Shown: positions 1 through 6,597, counted from the first letter of the stretch. The stretch is DNA of 11,273 nt from an uncultured Bacilli bacterium (GCA_947588865.1 CANPYQ010000037.1:1-11273), one strand, 5' to 3'. Program-made: numbers and translations. The notes: generated by a model from the letters alone, not told the origin.

Positions 1-1032
1 TATTATATATGAGGTACATTCACTCTTTTTTATTTGTATTTTTTTTATATAATCATTAAACACACCTCTAAATAAAACAATTATTATAAAATACAAAATC
101 AAAATTACAATTCCTACTTTGAATAGGATATCATTAATAATATATAATACGATAAAAGATAATATAGTTAAAGGTAAATCAACAAAAAGTGAAAGTGATA
201 TCTTACTAATCATATCTCTTATATTATCTAAATCGTTTATTCTAGATAATATATCTCCTGTTGTTCTATTTTTGTAGTAGCTATAAGGAAGTTTTATAAT
301 TTTATTATAAATATCTAATGTAAGTTCAAGATCCAGTTTTTGATTAATATATGATAATAATATATTTCTGAAATAATCTGATAACAGTTTTAATATATAT
401 ATAGAAAAGAAGATACAAAAAATTAATAATAAATGAAATTTAGAATATGTGTTTAAACCGTTAATCATATACTCTGTATAAAAGCTTGTAAGAATTGAAA
501 AAGCAGTTATAAAGATGGATAAAACAAATATATTTATAAGTATTCTTTTTTGTGATTTTAATAAGTAAAATATAAATTTAATTTGTGATATTTCTTTATT
601 TATGGGTAAAGTTTTTATGGGAAAAAGTGTTATTAAAACATCATTATAAATTTCTTCAAAATCTGTAAACGAAATTTTTTTTATCTTATCTGCAGGATCT
701 CCTATAATTAAATATCGTTTTTTGAAATTAATTTCATATATAACAATAAAATGTTTATAAGAGTCATCAATTATAACACTAGCTATACAAGGTAGAATAA
801 TGTTATCTTTATTTATATCATCTAATTTACATCTAATACCTTGAGCTTCGAATCCAAGAGTAAGTGCTGCATCTTTAATATGATAAGCAGTTGTACCATT
901 TTTATTTGTTTTTGTCATTTCAAGTAAATTAGTTTTATCAACATAACCGCCGTAATAATTAATTATCATTTGCAAGCAACATACTCCACAATCTTTTACA
1001 CTATCCTGAACAACTATTGGATATTTTTTTAT
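1..1032 (-). CDS. C39-peptidase ABC exporter (bacteriocin-type), 5' part only
   Basis: This is the N-terminal 344 residues of a peptidase-containing ABC transporter, the family that cleaves double-glycine leaders from peptides and exports the product across the inner membrane. The gene runs off the left edge before the ATPase domain. Residues 1-130 are a C39 cysteine peptidase: Q9 (oxyanion hole), C15 in the DCG motif, H94, and D112 in a GDP motif match the family triad and spacing. Hydrophobic segments near residues 163-184, 198-216, 279-302 and 305-323 begin the exporter membrane domain, and YKNRTTGDILSRINDLD (about 252-268) is typical of the coupling region. The frame opens only after an in-frame TGA 12 bases upstream. 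The only initiation codon that keeps C15 and sits correctly behind a perfect Shine-Dalgarno is ATA (1030-1032). The first ATG (codon 22) would remove the catalytic cysteine. The substrate peptide is not visible. The family call is firm; the start is inferred. Confidence 0.9.
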   Translation of the reverse strand, partial: MKKYPIVVQDSVKDCGVCCLQMIINYYGGYVDKTNLLEMTKTNKNGTTAYHIKDAALTLGFEAQGIRCKLDDINKDNIILPCIASVIIDDSYKHFIVIYEINFKKRYLIIGDPADKIKKISFTDFEEIYNDVLITLFPIKTLPINKEISQIKFIFYLLKSQKRILINIFVLSIFITAFSILTSFYTEYMINGLNTYSKFHLLLIFCIFFSIYILKLLSDYFRNILLSYINQKLDLELTLDIYNKIIKLPYSYYKNRTTGDILSRINDLDNIRDMISKISLSLFVDLPLTILSFIVLYIINDILFKVGIVILILYFIIIVLFRGVFNDYIKKIQIKKSECTSYII

Positions 1033-1035
1033 ATT

Positions 1036-1045
1036 ATCACCTCCT
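1036..1045 (-). promoter_or_regulatory. Perfect Shine-Dalgarno deciding an ATA start
   Basis: AGGAGGTGAT on the minus strand is a ten-base complement to the usual 3' end of Bacillota 16S rRNA. It is followed by AAT and then ATA. In ffh, the HerA-like gene and polA the core GGTGAT is followed by exactly three bases and then ATG, so ATA occupies the position where ATG is expected. The site decides the start of the C39 exporter. Confidence 0.8.
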
Positions 1046-1103
1046 CATTTATATCATTCTACAAAAAAATCGTATTTCCTTTTTTTAACAAAAAAATATA
1101 AAT

Positions 1104-1109
1104 ATTATA
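1104..1109 (-). promoter_or_regulatory. Candidate -10 box for the C39 exporter
   Basis: TATAAT on the minus strand lies about 72 bases before the ATA start, giving a leader of roughly 65 bases. No convincing -35 hexamer was found at 16-18 bases, and in such AT-rich DNA a lone TATAAT is weak evidence. Confidence 0.35.
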
Positions 1110-1193
1110 TTAGAATTTATTTTGATAAATATAATTGTGATTATAGTAAAGCTAATAATTATTCTTATAAATGGTTATATAATAAAGGCTGAA

Positions 1194-1210
1194 ATAGTTG
1201 TACAAACTAT
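1194..1210. promoter_or_regulatory. Short dyad, possible operator upstream of the exporter
   Basis: ATAGTTGTACAAACTAT has perfect six-base arms (ATAGTT/AACTAT) around GTACA, which is itself nearly symmetric. On the minus strand it covers TTGTAC, which could be a poor -35 box 17 bases before TTATAT (1177-1182). It could be a repressor site for the C39 exporter, but dyads of this size arise by chance in AT-rich DNA. Confidence 0.25.
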
Positions 1211-1275
1211 GGATATTTAAATAATAATCTTTTCATGAAAAAATAGAAATGGAATAATTTTTTACCGTTAATAAT

Positions 1276-1304
1276 AAAAAAAATCTATTTTTTATATAGA
1301 TTTT
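1276..1304 (-). terminator. Intrinsic terminator of ffh
   Basis: The minus strand has a nine-base-pair stem (AAAATCTAT/ATAGATTTT, 1296-1304 and 1280-1288) with a seven-base loop, starting 25 bases after the ffh stop. It runs into a tract of eight T before TATTATT. The stem has a single G-C pair, so it is weak in isolation, but position and T-tract fit a terminator. Confidence 0.6.
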
Positions 1305-1328
1305 CAAACTTATTCCGTTTTAGAATAT

Positions 1329-2633
1329 TTAAAATGGCATTTTCATATGTCCATTCTTCATCATTTTCATCATTTTTTTCATCTGTTCAAATCGATTAAG
1401 TAACCTATTTACTTCTTCTACACTTCTTGCTGAACCTTTTGCAATCCTCGCTTTTCTAGTTGCTTTTAAAATTTCCGGATGTCTTCTTTCATAAGGTGTC
1501 ATGGAAAGTATTATAGCTTCAATATGTGCCATATCTTTTGGATCTATTTTAACATTCTTTAATTCTTTTGGTACACCAGGTATCATTTTTAATAAGCCTT
1601 CAAGTGGTCCTAATTTTTTTATTTGTTTAAACGTATTTAAAAAATCTTCTAAATCAAATTTTCCTTGTTCCATTCTTTTAGCAGCTTTCTTTGCCTCATT
1701 TTCATCTATTACTTCTTCTGCCTTCTCTAACATTGTCATAAGATCTCCCATGCCAAGTATACGAGTAGCCATTCTATCTGGATAAAATTCGTCAAGTCCA
1801 TCCATTTTTTCACTAGTACCTACAAATTTTATTGGTACATTTGTCAAATGACGGATAGATAAAGCTGCACCACCCCTTGTATCTCCATCAAGTTTAGTAA
1901 GTATTGCTCCAGTTAATGGTAATTCATTATTGAATCCTTCTATTACATTTACTGCATCTTGCCCTACCATACTATCTAAAACAAGTAATATTTCATTAGG
2001 CTTAACCTCTTCAGTTATATTTTTAAGTTCATTCATTAAAAGTTCATCTATATGAAGTCTACCAGCTGTATCTATAAGAACATAATTAAATTTATTTTCT
2101 TTAGCATATTTAATTGCATTTTTAGCAATTTCGACGGGATTTCCTTTTCCTTCATCATACACATCTATATTAAGTTCTTTACCAATCGTTTTTAATTGAT
2201 CAATTGCAGCAGGTCTATAAACATCGCAAGCTACGAGCAATGGAACTCGCTTATATTTTTTTCTAAGTAATAAAGCAAGTTTACCTATAGTTGTCGTTTT
2301 TCCACTTCCTTGTAAACCTACAAGCATTAGTATACTAGGATTACCACTTGTATATATTTCCTCTTTTTCTCCACCAAGTAACTCAACAAGTTCATCCTTT
2401 AAAATTTTAACAAATTGTTCACCTGGTTTAAGACTTTTTGTTACTTGTTCACCTAACGCTTTTTCCTTAACATTATTTATAAATTCTTTTACTACTTTGT
2501 AATTAACATCAGCTTCAAGTAAAGCAAGACGGATTTCCCTAGTTACTTCACTAATATTATCTTCAGTTATTTTCCCATAACCTCTTATCTTGTTTACTGC
2601 ATTTTGTAATCTATCTCCTAAATTTTCAAACAT
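1329..2633 (-). CDS. ffh: Signal recognition particle protein Ffh (SRP54)
   Basis: Ffh is the GTPase subunit of the signal recognition particle. It binds SRP RNA and signal sequences emerging from the ribosome, then docks with FtsY at the membrane. At 434 residues it is complete. An N-terminal helical bundle (1-85) is followed by the G domain, with P-loop GLQGSGKT at 106-113, CDVYRPAA at 136-143, DTAGR at 188-192, TKLDG at 246-250 and GDTRGG at 250-255. The M domain starts near 295 and contains the RNA-binding helices (RHPEIL at 384-389, ARIAKGSA at 395-402). The end is methionine-rich (418-433), as usual for the flexible signal-sequence-binding region. The ATG lies three bases after GGTGAT. 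Unlike the usual ftsY-ylxM-ffh order, a HerA-like ATPase and a carboxypeptidase separate it from ylxM, and it seems to have its own promoter and terminator. Confidence 0.98.
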   Translation of the reverse strand: MFENLGDRLQNAVNKIRGYGKITEDNISEVTREIRLALLEADVNYKVVKEFINNVKEKALGEQVTKSLKPGEQFVKILKDELVELLGGEKEEIYTSGNPSILMLVGLQGSGKTTTIGKLALLLRKKYKRVPLLVACDVYRPAAIDQLKTIGKELNIDVYDEGKGNPVEIAKNAIKYAKENKFNYVLIDTAGRLHIDELLMNELKNITEEVKPNEILLVLDSMVGQDAVNVIEGFNNELPLTGAILTKLDGDTRGGAALSIRHLTNVPIKFVGTSEKMDGLDEFYPDRMATRILGMGDLMTMLEKAEEVIDENEAKKAAKRMEQGKFDLEDFLNTFKQIKKLGPLEGLLKMIPGVPKELKNVKIDPKDMAHIEAIILSMTPYERRHPEILKATRKARIAKGSARSVEEVNRLLNRFEQMKKMMKMMKNGHMKMPF

Positions 2634-2649
2634 TTTATCACCTTTATAT

Positions 2650-2679
2650 ATTATATAAAAAAAAGAATAGTTTTGTCTA
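2650..2679 (-). promoter_or_regulatory. Likely ffh promoter
   Basis: The minus strand carries TAGACA (2674-2679, five of six to the consensus -35), 18 bases, then TATAAT (2650-2655), ending 16 bases before the ffh ATG. The leader would be about ten bases, mostly the Shine-Dalgarno. It suggests ffh can be expressed apart from the upstream carboxypeptidase gene. Confidence 0.6.
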
Positions 2680-2743
2680 TCTTTTTATGCATTTTTAATG
2701 TAGTTTTATTTACTTATTCACTTGTAATTATAATATAAATATT

Positions 2744-4219
2744 CTACTTAACATTAATATATTCATCAGTACAATATTTAAAAAGCTTTTTGCAATATTT
2801 TATAGTTTCTAAACACATTTCACTCTTATGTGAGAATAAATTTGAATTTAATTTATTCAATTCAAATTTATTTTTAAAATCTATACTTTGAAAACATCTA
2901 TCTATAAAATCATGTTCTAATCTTTCTTTTTCTTTATTATTACACTTAAAATTTTTAAATGTTCTAAAAAATAAGTTAATATCTGTTGTCTTTTCCAATA
3001 TATTTATTTTTTCTATTTCACTATTTTTAATTATAGAGCTTCTACTATTTATCTTTTTTAATCTATTTAATACAATTTTTTTATTTTTAAATATTAAAAA
3101 TATGCTTATAAATATTATTAATAAGGTTATTATTATTTTAAAATATACTTTAGGTTTATATTCAATATCTTTATTTAATTTAATATCAATTTTCTTAATT
3201 AAATCTTTATCATAATATACTGACACCGTACCCAGTTTATAACCTTTTTTTACAAGTAAGTTAATTTTATTAATTCCATCATATTTATATTTTATTAATG
3301 ATTCATCATAGTTTTTATCTAAATAAAGTTTGGTATCTAAATTTATATTATATTTTTCTTCTTTTCCATTTTCTATATCTATATCAAAATTTATATTGTA
3401 ATTTTTATAAACATAATTATTAAACAAATAATTATACAATTTATTTGTATCTTCAAGTAAATTTTTATAGCTATCAGCAAAAGAAGTAACAACTATGTAT
3501 GTTAAATCATCCTTTTTTGAAAAAGATACCATTGAATGTTTAGACAAATTAGTAAATCCCGTTTTTGCTCCAGTTATCAAAGATGTATCTACTTTATATT
3601 TAGATAAACTATTATAAAGTGGTCCTTGTATATTGATATTTAAATTTTCAATATAATATTCTGGAGTTGAAATAATTTTCTCAAATTGTTTATTTTTTAA
3701 ACAGTATTTCATAATACTAGCTATATCTGAAACGCTGGAATAATTACCTTCATCTTTTCCTATTGGATTTGAAAAATAAGTATGAACAAGTCCTAATTCT
3801 TTTACTTTTTGATTCATAAGCCTTATAAAATCTTCTTCAGTATCTGTCGTTACTCTAACAGCTGCGTTAACTGCGTCCGACCCACTTTTAAGGAGTATAC
3901 CATAGAGTAATTCTTTAATAGTTACTTCATCACCTTTTTGAAATCCTACAGTTGTATACTCGTACATATCCTTTAAATCTTCATTAGTAATAGTCACTAA
4001 TTTATCTAAATCTTTATTGTTTTCAATAACAATGATAGCTGTCATAATTTTAGTTAAGCTTGCAACTTTTATTTCTTCATCCGAATTTTGCTCAAACATT
4101 ATTTTATCTTCAGACAGATTATATGCATATATATATTTTGAATTAAAATCTAATTCTTCTGCAATACAATTGCCAATTAATAAGAAAAAAATAATTAAAA
4201 AAATAAATATTTTTTTCAT
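2744..4219 (-). CDS. D-alanyl-D-alanine carboxypeptidase (low-mass PBP) with cytoplasmic tail
   Basis: This is a serine peptidase of the S11 family, which trims the terminal D-Ala from peptidoglycan stem peptides outside the membrane. A signal peptide (1-20, ending IGNCIA) precedes the catalytic domain. The active-site motifs are S54-L-T-K57, S112-G-S114 (Ser where most relatives have Asn in the SxN motif) and K219-T-G221. Residues about 275-355 fit the small C-terminal beta domain of PBP5-like enzymes. A membrane segment (about 360-377) replaces the usual terminal amphipathic helix. It is followed by KNKK and a roughly 114-residue Lys/Asn-rich cytoplasmic tail with several cysteines that I do not recognise. 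The total of 491 residues is long for the family (about 380-450). The start is ATG four bases after GGTG. Substrate class is confident; the tail's role is unknown. Confidence 0.93.
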   Translation of the reverse strand: MKKIFIFLIIFFLLIGNCIAEELDFNSKYIYAYNLSEDKIMFEQNSDEEIKVASLTKIMTAIIVIENNKDLDKLVTITNEDLKDMYEYTTVGFQKGDEVTIKELLYGILLKSGSDAVNAAVRVTTDTEEDFIRLMNQKVKELGLVHTYFSNPIGKDEGNYSSVSDIASIMKYCLKNKQFEKIISTPEYYIENLNINIQGPLYNSLSKYKVDTSLITGAKTGFTNLSKHSMVSFSKKDDLTYIVVTSFADSYKNLLEDTNKLYNYLFNNYVYKNYNINFDIDIENGKEEKYNINLDTKLYLDKNYDESLIKYKYDGINKINLLVKKGYKLGTVSVYYDKDLIKKIDIKLNKDIEYKPKVYFKIIITLLIIFISIFLIFKNKKIVLNRLKKINSRSSIIKNSEIEKINILEKTTDINLFFRTFKNFKCNNKEKERLEHDFIDRCFQSIDFKNKFELNKLNSNLFSHKSEMCLETIKYCKKLFKYCTDEYINVK

Positions 4220-4242
4220 AACTCACCACTTACTATATAAAT

Positions 4243-4248
4243 ATTATA
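4243..4248 (-). promoter_or_regulatory. Candidate -10 box for the carboxypeptidase gene
   Basis: TATAAT on the minus strand lies 23 bases before the ATG of the carboxypeptidase gene and downstream of the hairpin that follows the HerA-like gene. No good -35 partner is visible, so only the placement supports it. Confidence 0.35.
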
Positions 4249-4263
4249 AAATATAGTTATAAT

Positions 4264-4297
4264 AAAAATGTGGAAGGTAGATAAATCTATCTACCTT
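4264..4297 (-). terminator. Terminator-like hairpin containing the stop codon of the HerA-like gene
   Basis: On the minus strand a nine-base-pair stem, AAGGTAGAT (4289-4297) and ATCTACCTT (4274-4282), closes a six-base loop. The stem starts inside the last two codons and its 3' end meets the TAG stop (4287-4289). A run of five T follows after five other bases. The stem has three G-C pairs, better than most hairpins here, but the T-tract is displaced, so readthrough into the carboxypeptidase gene is possible. Confidence 0.5.
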
Positions 4298-6041
4298 GCC
4301 ATATACTTACTACATTAACATTACTACTATGAGGTTCTGGTTTAGGAAGTGGCATTTTTATAATCATAGGAACCTTAAAGGCTCTTCCGAAAGCTACACA
4401 CATTCCTGGTTGTAAACTTTTTTGTTTTTCCATTATTTCTGCACTCATATTAGGTAACATTTTTTTAATATATTCCAAATCTCTTGGATGTGTCATTTTA
4501 AATATCAAGAAATTACTTATTTGAGATATAACAGTCTCTGAAAGTTCGACTGGTCTTTGGGATACTAAATTGAGTATAAGCCCAAACTTTCTTCCCTCTT
4601 TAGCAATTCTTTCAAATATGTTATATCCAAGTAAAAAGTTATCAGAATCATTTTGTACATATCTATGTGATTCTTCAAGTAATATATGAAATGGCACCGC
4701 ACCACGATTTTGAAGATGTTTAGTAAAATTAAATAACATCTTAGAATATATCTTAACTATAGTCTTAGAAAGTCTATCGTCAGTATCTTCCAAGTTAAAA
4801 TTTATTATTTGAGACTTCCTACTATTTTTAGTAACCAAACTAGCTATGTATCCATTTAAATCTATGTATTCAGGATAATTGAAGAATACACTATTTTCAC
4901 TAATAGCTATAGAATGTAATCTAACTTTTAAAGTAGTAGCTTCGTCATAAAGCTTATCATTTCTAATAAATCCATCACTTATTAATGTAAAATCTAATGC
5001 CTTTTGAAGTGTATCCAATTGAAAAGCATGATCATTAGGTGCTTCGTAATTATCCAATGATTCATCAATAAAACTGGTAATATACTGTGTTATTAAAACA
5101 CTTTCAGTAAAATCACCACTCCTATCTATCGTAAAACATTCCCTAAACTTTCTTACATATCCTACTCCCTCTATTGGAGCTTCCAAATTAAACTGTTCCG
5201 TTTGACAGCCAGAAATTATTGTAAATATATCATTTCTCTTACTAGCCGAAGTTTGATTTGTATATAAAGTATCAAGTATAGCTTTAGCAATCAAATGATT
5301 TTTATATTTTATTGAATCTTCAGTATTCTGTGAAATAATTCTAGCAAGTTTAATCATCTTTTCAATTATTTGTAATTGTGAATGTTTTTCAGCATTTAGA
5401 AGAAGAGCAAAATCATCTATATCCAGTAACCATAATGGTATTCGTATTAACTCACCATTCTTATCGTCCTTGTTTGTTGTAAAATATTTAAATTGATAAT
5501 TAGGATTAACTTCACTTAACCTTTCAAAAGCATTATGATATTCTCCATAAGCATCAAATATCATATAATTAGCTCTAAATGGATTAAAATTTTGATTATA
5601 AAATAAACTTTGTATAAAACTTGCCACTCCATAAGATTTACCACTACCTGTATTACCAAATATAGCCAAATGATTGCTACAAAGATCATTTATATCTACA
5701 TATATCGGCTTATCATTATAAAGTGGACTAACACCCAATTTAAACATTCCATCTTCATCAGTACCTGTAATTAAATTAAGTTCTTCTTCTGTAACTAATC
5801 TTATTTTTGACTCTAAAGTTGGCTTTATAAGTACACCACCTATAAATGTATTACCTTCTATAACACCCAAAAAATGGACTTTTATTATTGATTCAGATAC
5901 ATCCTCTACTTCACCTAAAACTCTTCTTTCACCATCTTGAAAGATAATATGCATATTCATCAAATCTATATTTACCGGAGTACCACTTGGTATTGAAATA
6001 TGCGCTACACTATCACTAATATACACTATTTTTCCAAACAT
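4287..6041 (-). CDS. HerA/FtsK-superfamily ATPase (COG0433-like)
   Basis: This 584-residue protein looks like a HerA-type hexameric DNA-translocase ATPase. Residues 1-80 are beta-rich and fit the HAS-barrel that starts HerA proteins. The ATPase core has Walker A GNTGSGKS (129-136), a conserved FDAYGEY (162-168), Walker B HILLEESH (452-459, catalytic Glu), and SQRP (494-497) near the C-terminus, with GRKFGLIL just before it as in HerA. Archaeal HerA acts with the nuclease NurA in end resection, and some bacterial HerA proteins act with SIR2 or nucleases in phage defence. No such partner is in this window; the neighbours are SRP genes. The ATG is three bases after GGGTGAT, and only nine bases separate it from the ylxM stop, so it is the last gene of the ftsY operon. 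Family is confident; its cellular job is not known from the sequence. Confidence 0.88.
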   Translation of the reverse strand: MFGKIVYISDSVAHISIPSGTPVNIDLMNMHIIFQDGERRVLGEVEDVSESIIKVHFLGVIEGNTFIGGVLIKPTLESKIRLVTEEELNLITGTDEDGMFKLGVSPLYNDKPIYVDINDLCSNHLAIFGNTGSGKSYGVASFIQSLFYNQNFNPFRANYMIFDAYGEYHNAFERLSEVNPNYQFKYFTTNKDDKNGELIRIPLWLLDIDDFALLLNAEKHSQLQIIEKMIKLARIISQNTEDSIKYKNHLIAKAILDTLYTNQTSASKRNDIFTIISGCQTEQFNLEAPIEGVGYVRKFRECFTIDRSGDFTESVLITQYITSFIDESLDNYEAPNDHAFQLDTLQKALDFTLISDGFIRNDKLYDEATTLKVRLHSIAISENSVFFNYPEYIDLNGYIASLVTKNSRKSQIINFNLEDTDDRLSKTIVKIYSKMLFNFTKHLQNRGAVPFHILLEESHRYVQNDSDNFLLGYNIFERIAKEGRKFGLILNLVSQRPVELSETVISQISNFLIFKMTHPRDLEYIKKMLPNMSAEIMEKQKSLQPGMCVAFGRAFKVPMIIKMPLPKPEPHSSNVNVVSIWQGR

Positions 6042-6050
6042 TTTATCACC

Positions 6051-6293
6051 CTATATTAATTCTTCTATTTTTCTTTTTATATCTATATCTATGTCTTTTA
6101 TTAAATCTTCTATTTTTTTCTTGTTACTATACAAATTAAGTTTTTCCTCATAATAGTCCAGTTTTTGTAATATATCTTTTATATTTTTATGAACAGCATT
6201 ACGACTCACTTTGTTATTATCAGCAATCTCTTGCAAAGTTAAATTATTAAAGTAATAATCAATGAAGTATTCTTTTTGCTTCGTAATAATCAA
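6051..6293 (-). CDS. ylxM: YlxM-like SRP-associated HTH protein, start displaced by frameshift
   Basis: YlxM (UPF0122) is a small helix-turn-helix protein encoded beside ffh and ftsY in Bacillota and implicated in SRP function. The open frame gives 80 residues: ITKQKEYFIDYYFNN, LTLQEIADNNKVSRNAVHKNIK (the sigma-70 region-4-like HTH, about 18-39), and YYEEKLNLY (47-55), all family hallmarks. The family is usually near 110 residues and opens with a helix ending LFDFY. Here the frame can start only at TTG (6291-6293), after an in-frame TAG and without a Shine-Dalgarno. The missing helix is encoded in another frame just upstream (6259-6318), beginning at an ATG coupled to the previous gene. A small deletion therefore probably broke the gene; alternatives are frameshifting, reinitiation at TTG, or an assembly error. 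The family call is good; whether a working protein is made is uncertain. Confidence 0.72.
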   Translation of the reverse strand: MIITKQKEYFIDYYFNNLTLQEIADNNKVSRNAVHKNIKDILQKLDYYEEKLNLYSNKKKIEDLIKDIDIDIKRKIEELI

Positions 6294-6318
6294 AAAGTTC
6301 TACATAATAAATATTCAT
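6259..6318 (-). pseudogene. Displaced N-terminal segment of ylxM in another frame
   Basis: An ATG at 6316-6318 overlaps the TAA of the preceding gene by one base (TAATG) and lies 11 bases after GGAG. It reads MNIYYVELFDYYEAKRILH and then stops at TGA. ELFDYY is the expected end of the first YlxM helix, after which the family continues in what is here the other frame (6051-6293). Inserting 17 bases (five residues plus the frame correction) after the Tyr codons would restore both frame and family spacing. I infer this is the true start of ylxM, separated from its body. Confidence 0.6.
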
Positions 6319-6590
6319 TAAAATACATACTCCACAAGTGTCGTTATAGCTACAAATAAACCTACTATTATGTAAATCGGTGTCATATATTTTTTTTTAT
6401 AAAATTTTTTATTATTATAAGCCATTGTAAACATTATCATAGTAATTATTGCATAAAAAGCAGGCATAAATGCGTCACTTATTATATTAATAATTGCAAA
6501 TATTATCATAAGCTCAGTTAGTACTACTTGTACAAGTAACCCCACTTCTTTAGAACTATACTCTTTTAAATCAACTATTTTTATATTCAT
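6318..6590 (-). CDS. Small membrane protein of unknown function
   Basis: I do not recognise this 90-residue protein. A short charged N-terminus (MNIKIVDLKEYSSKEVG) is followed by three hydrophobic segments at about 19-36, 38-55 and 71-88. A basic stretch between the second and third (NNKKFYKKKY, 56-65) suggests that this loop faces the cytoplasm. The frame can be extended to 6641, but ATG at 6588-6590 is preferred: it follows TGAGGT by four bases and lies seven bases after the ftsY stop, whereas the longer form would overlap ftsY by 44 bases without a ribosome binding site. Its stop overlaps the presumed ylxM ATG (TAATG), so it sits inside the ftsY operon and may be translationally coupled to ylxM. 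Its position suggests, but does not show, a link to membrane targeting. Confidence 0.7.
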   Translation of the reverse strand: MNIKIVDLKEYSSKEVGLLVQVVLTELMIIFAIINIISDAFMPAFYAIITMIMFTMAYNNKKFYKKKYMTPIYIIVGLFVAITTLVEYVF

Positions 6591-6597
6591 AATTACC

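Larger units (their letters stand above)
1033..1328. other. Gene-poor gap between ffh and the C39 exporter
   Basis: I see no open frame of useful length on either strand; the longest ATG frames stop within about ten codons, and there is no peptide with a double-glycine leader. The gap holds the ffh terminator (1276-1304), a short dyad (1194-1210), a candidate -10 box (1104-1109) and the exporter's ribosome binding site (1036-1045). The rest is featureless AT-rich sequence. Confidence 0.6.

Noticed and set aside
967..969. First ATG (codon 22) as the start of the C39 exporter
   Set aside because: It would remove Q9 and the catalytic C15 and has no Shine-Dalgarno, whereas a perfect one precedes the ATA.
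1209..1238. Minus-strand frame of nine codons (MKRLLFKYP) upstream of the exporter, considered as a leader or bacteriocin peptide
   Set aside because: It is too short, lacks a ribosome binding site and has no double-glycine motif.
1501..1785. Plus-strand open frame of 94 codons antisense to ffh
   Set aside because: It lies wholly opposite the conserved M and G domains of ffh, has no ribosome binding site and has shadow-like composition.
2680..2743. Possible terminator after the carboxypeptidase gene
   Set aside because: No stem of more than a few A-T pairs followed by a T-tract could be drawn; readthrough into ffh is left open.
4017..4256. Plus-strand open frame of 79 codons opposite the start of the carboxypeptidase gene
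   Set aside because: It is antisense to the signal peptide and SxxK region; its apparent hydrophobicity comes from the opposite strand.
4274..4297. Resemblance of the hairpin arm (GTAGAT/ATCTAC) to the TTATCTACT sites at the right edge
   Set aside because: Only six or seven bases are shared, and the hairpin spacing differs from the dyad; it is probably coincidental.
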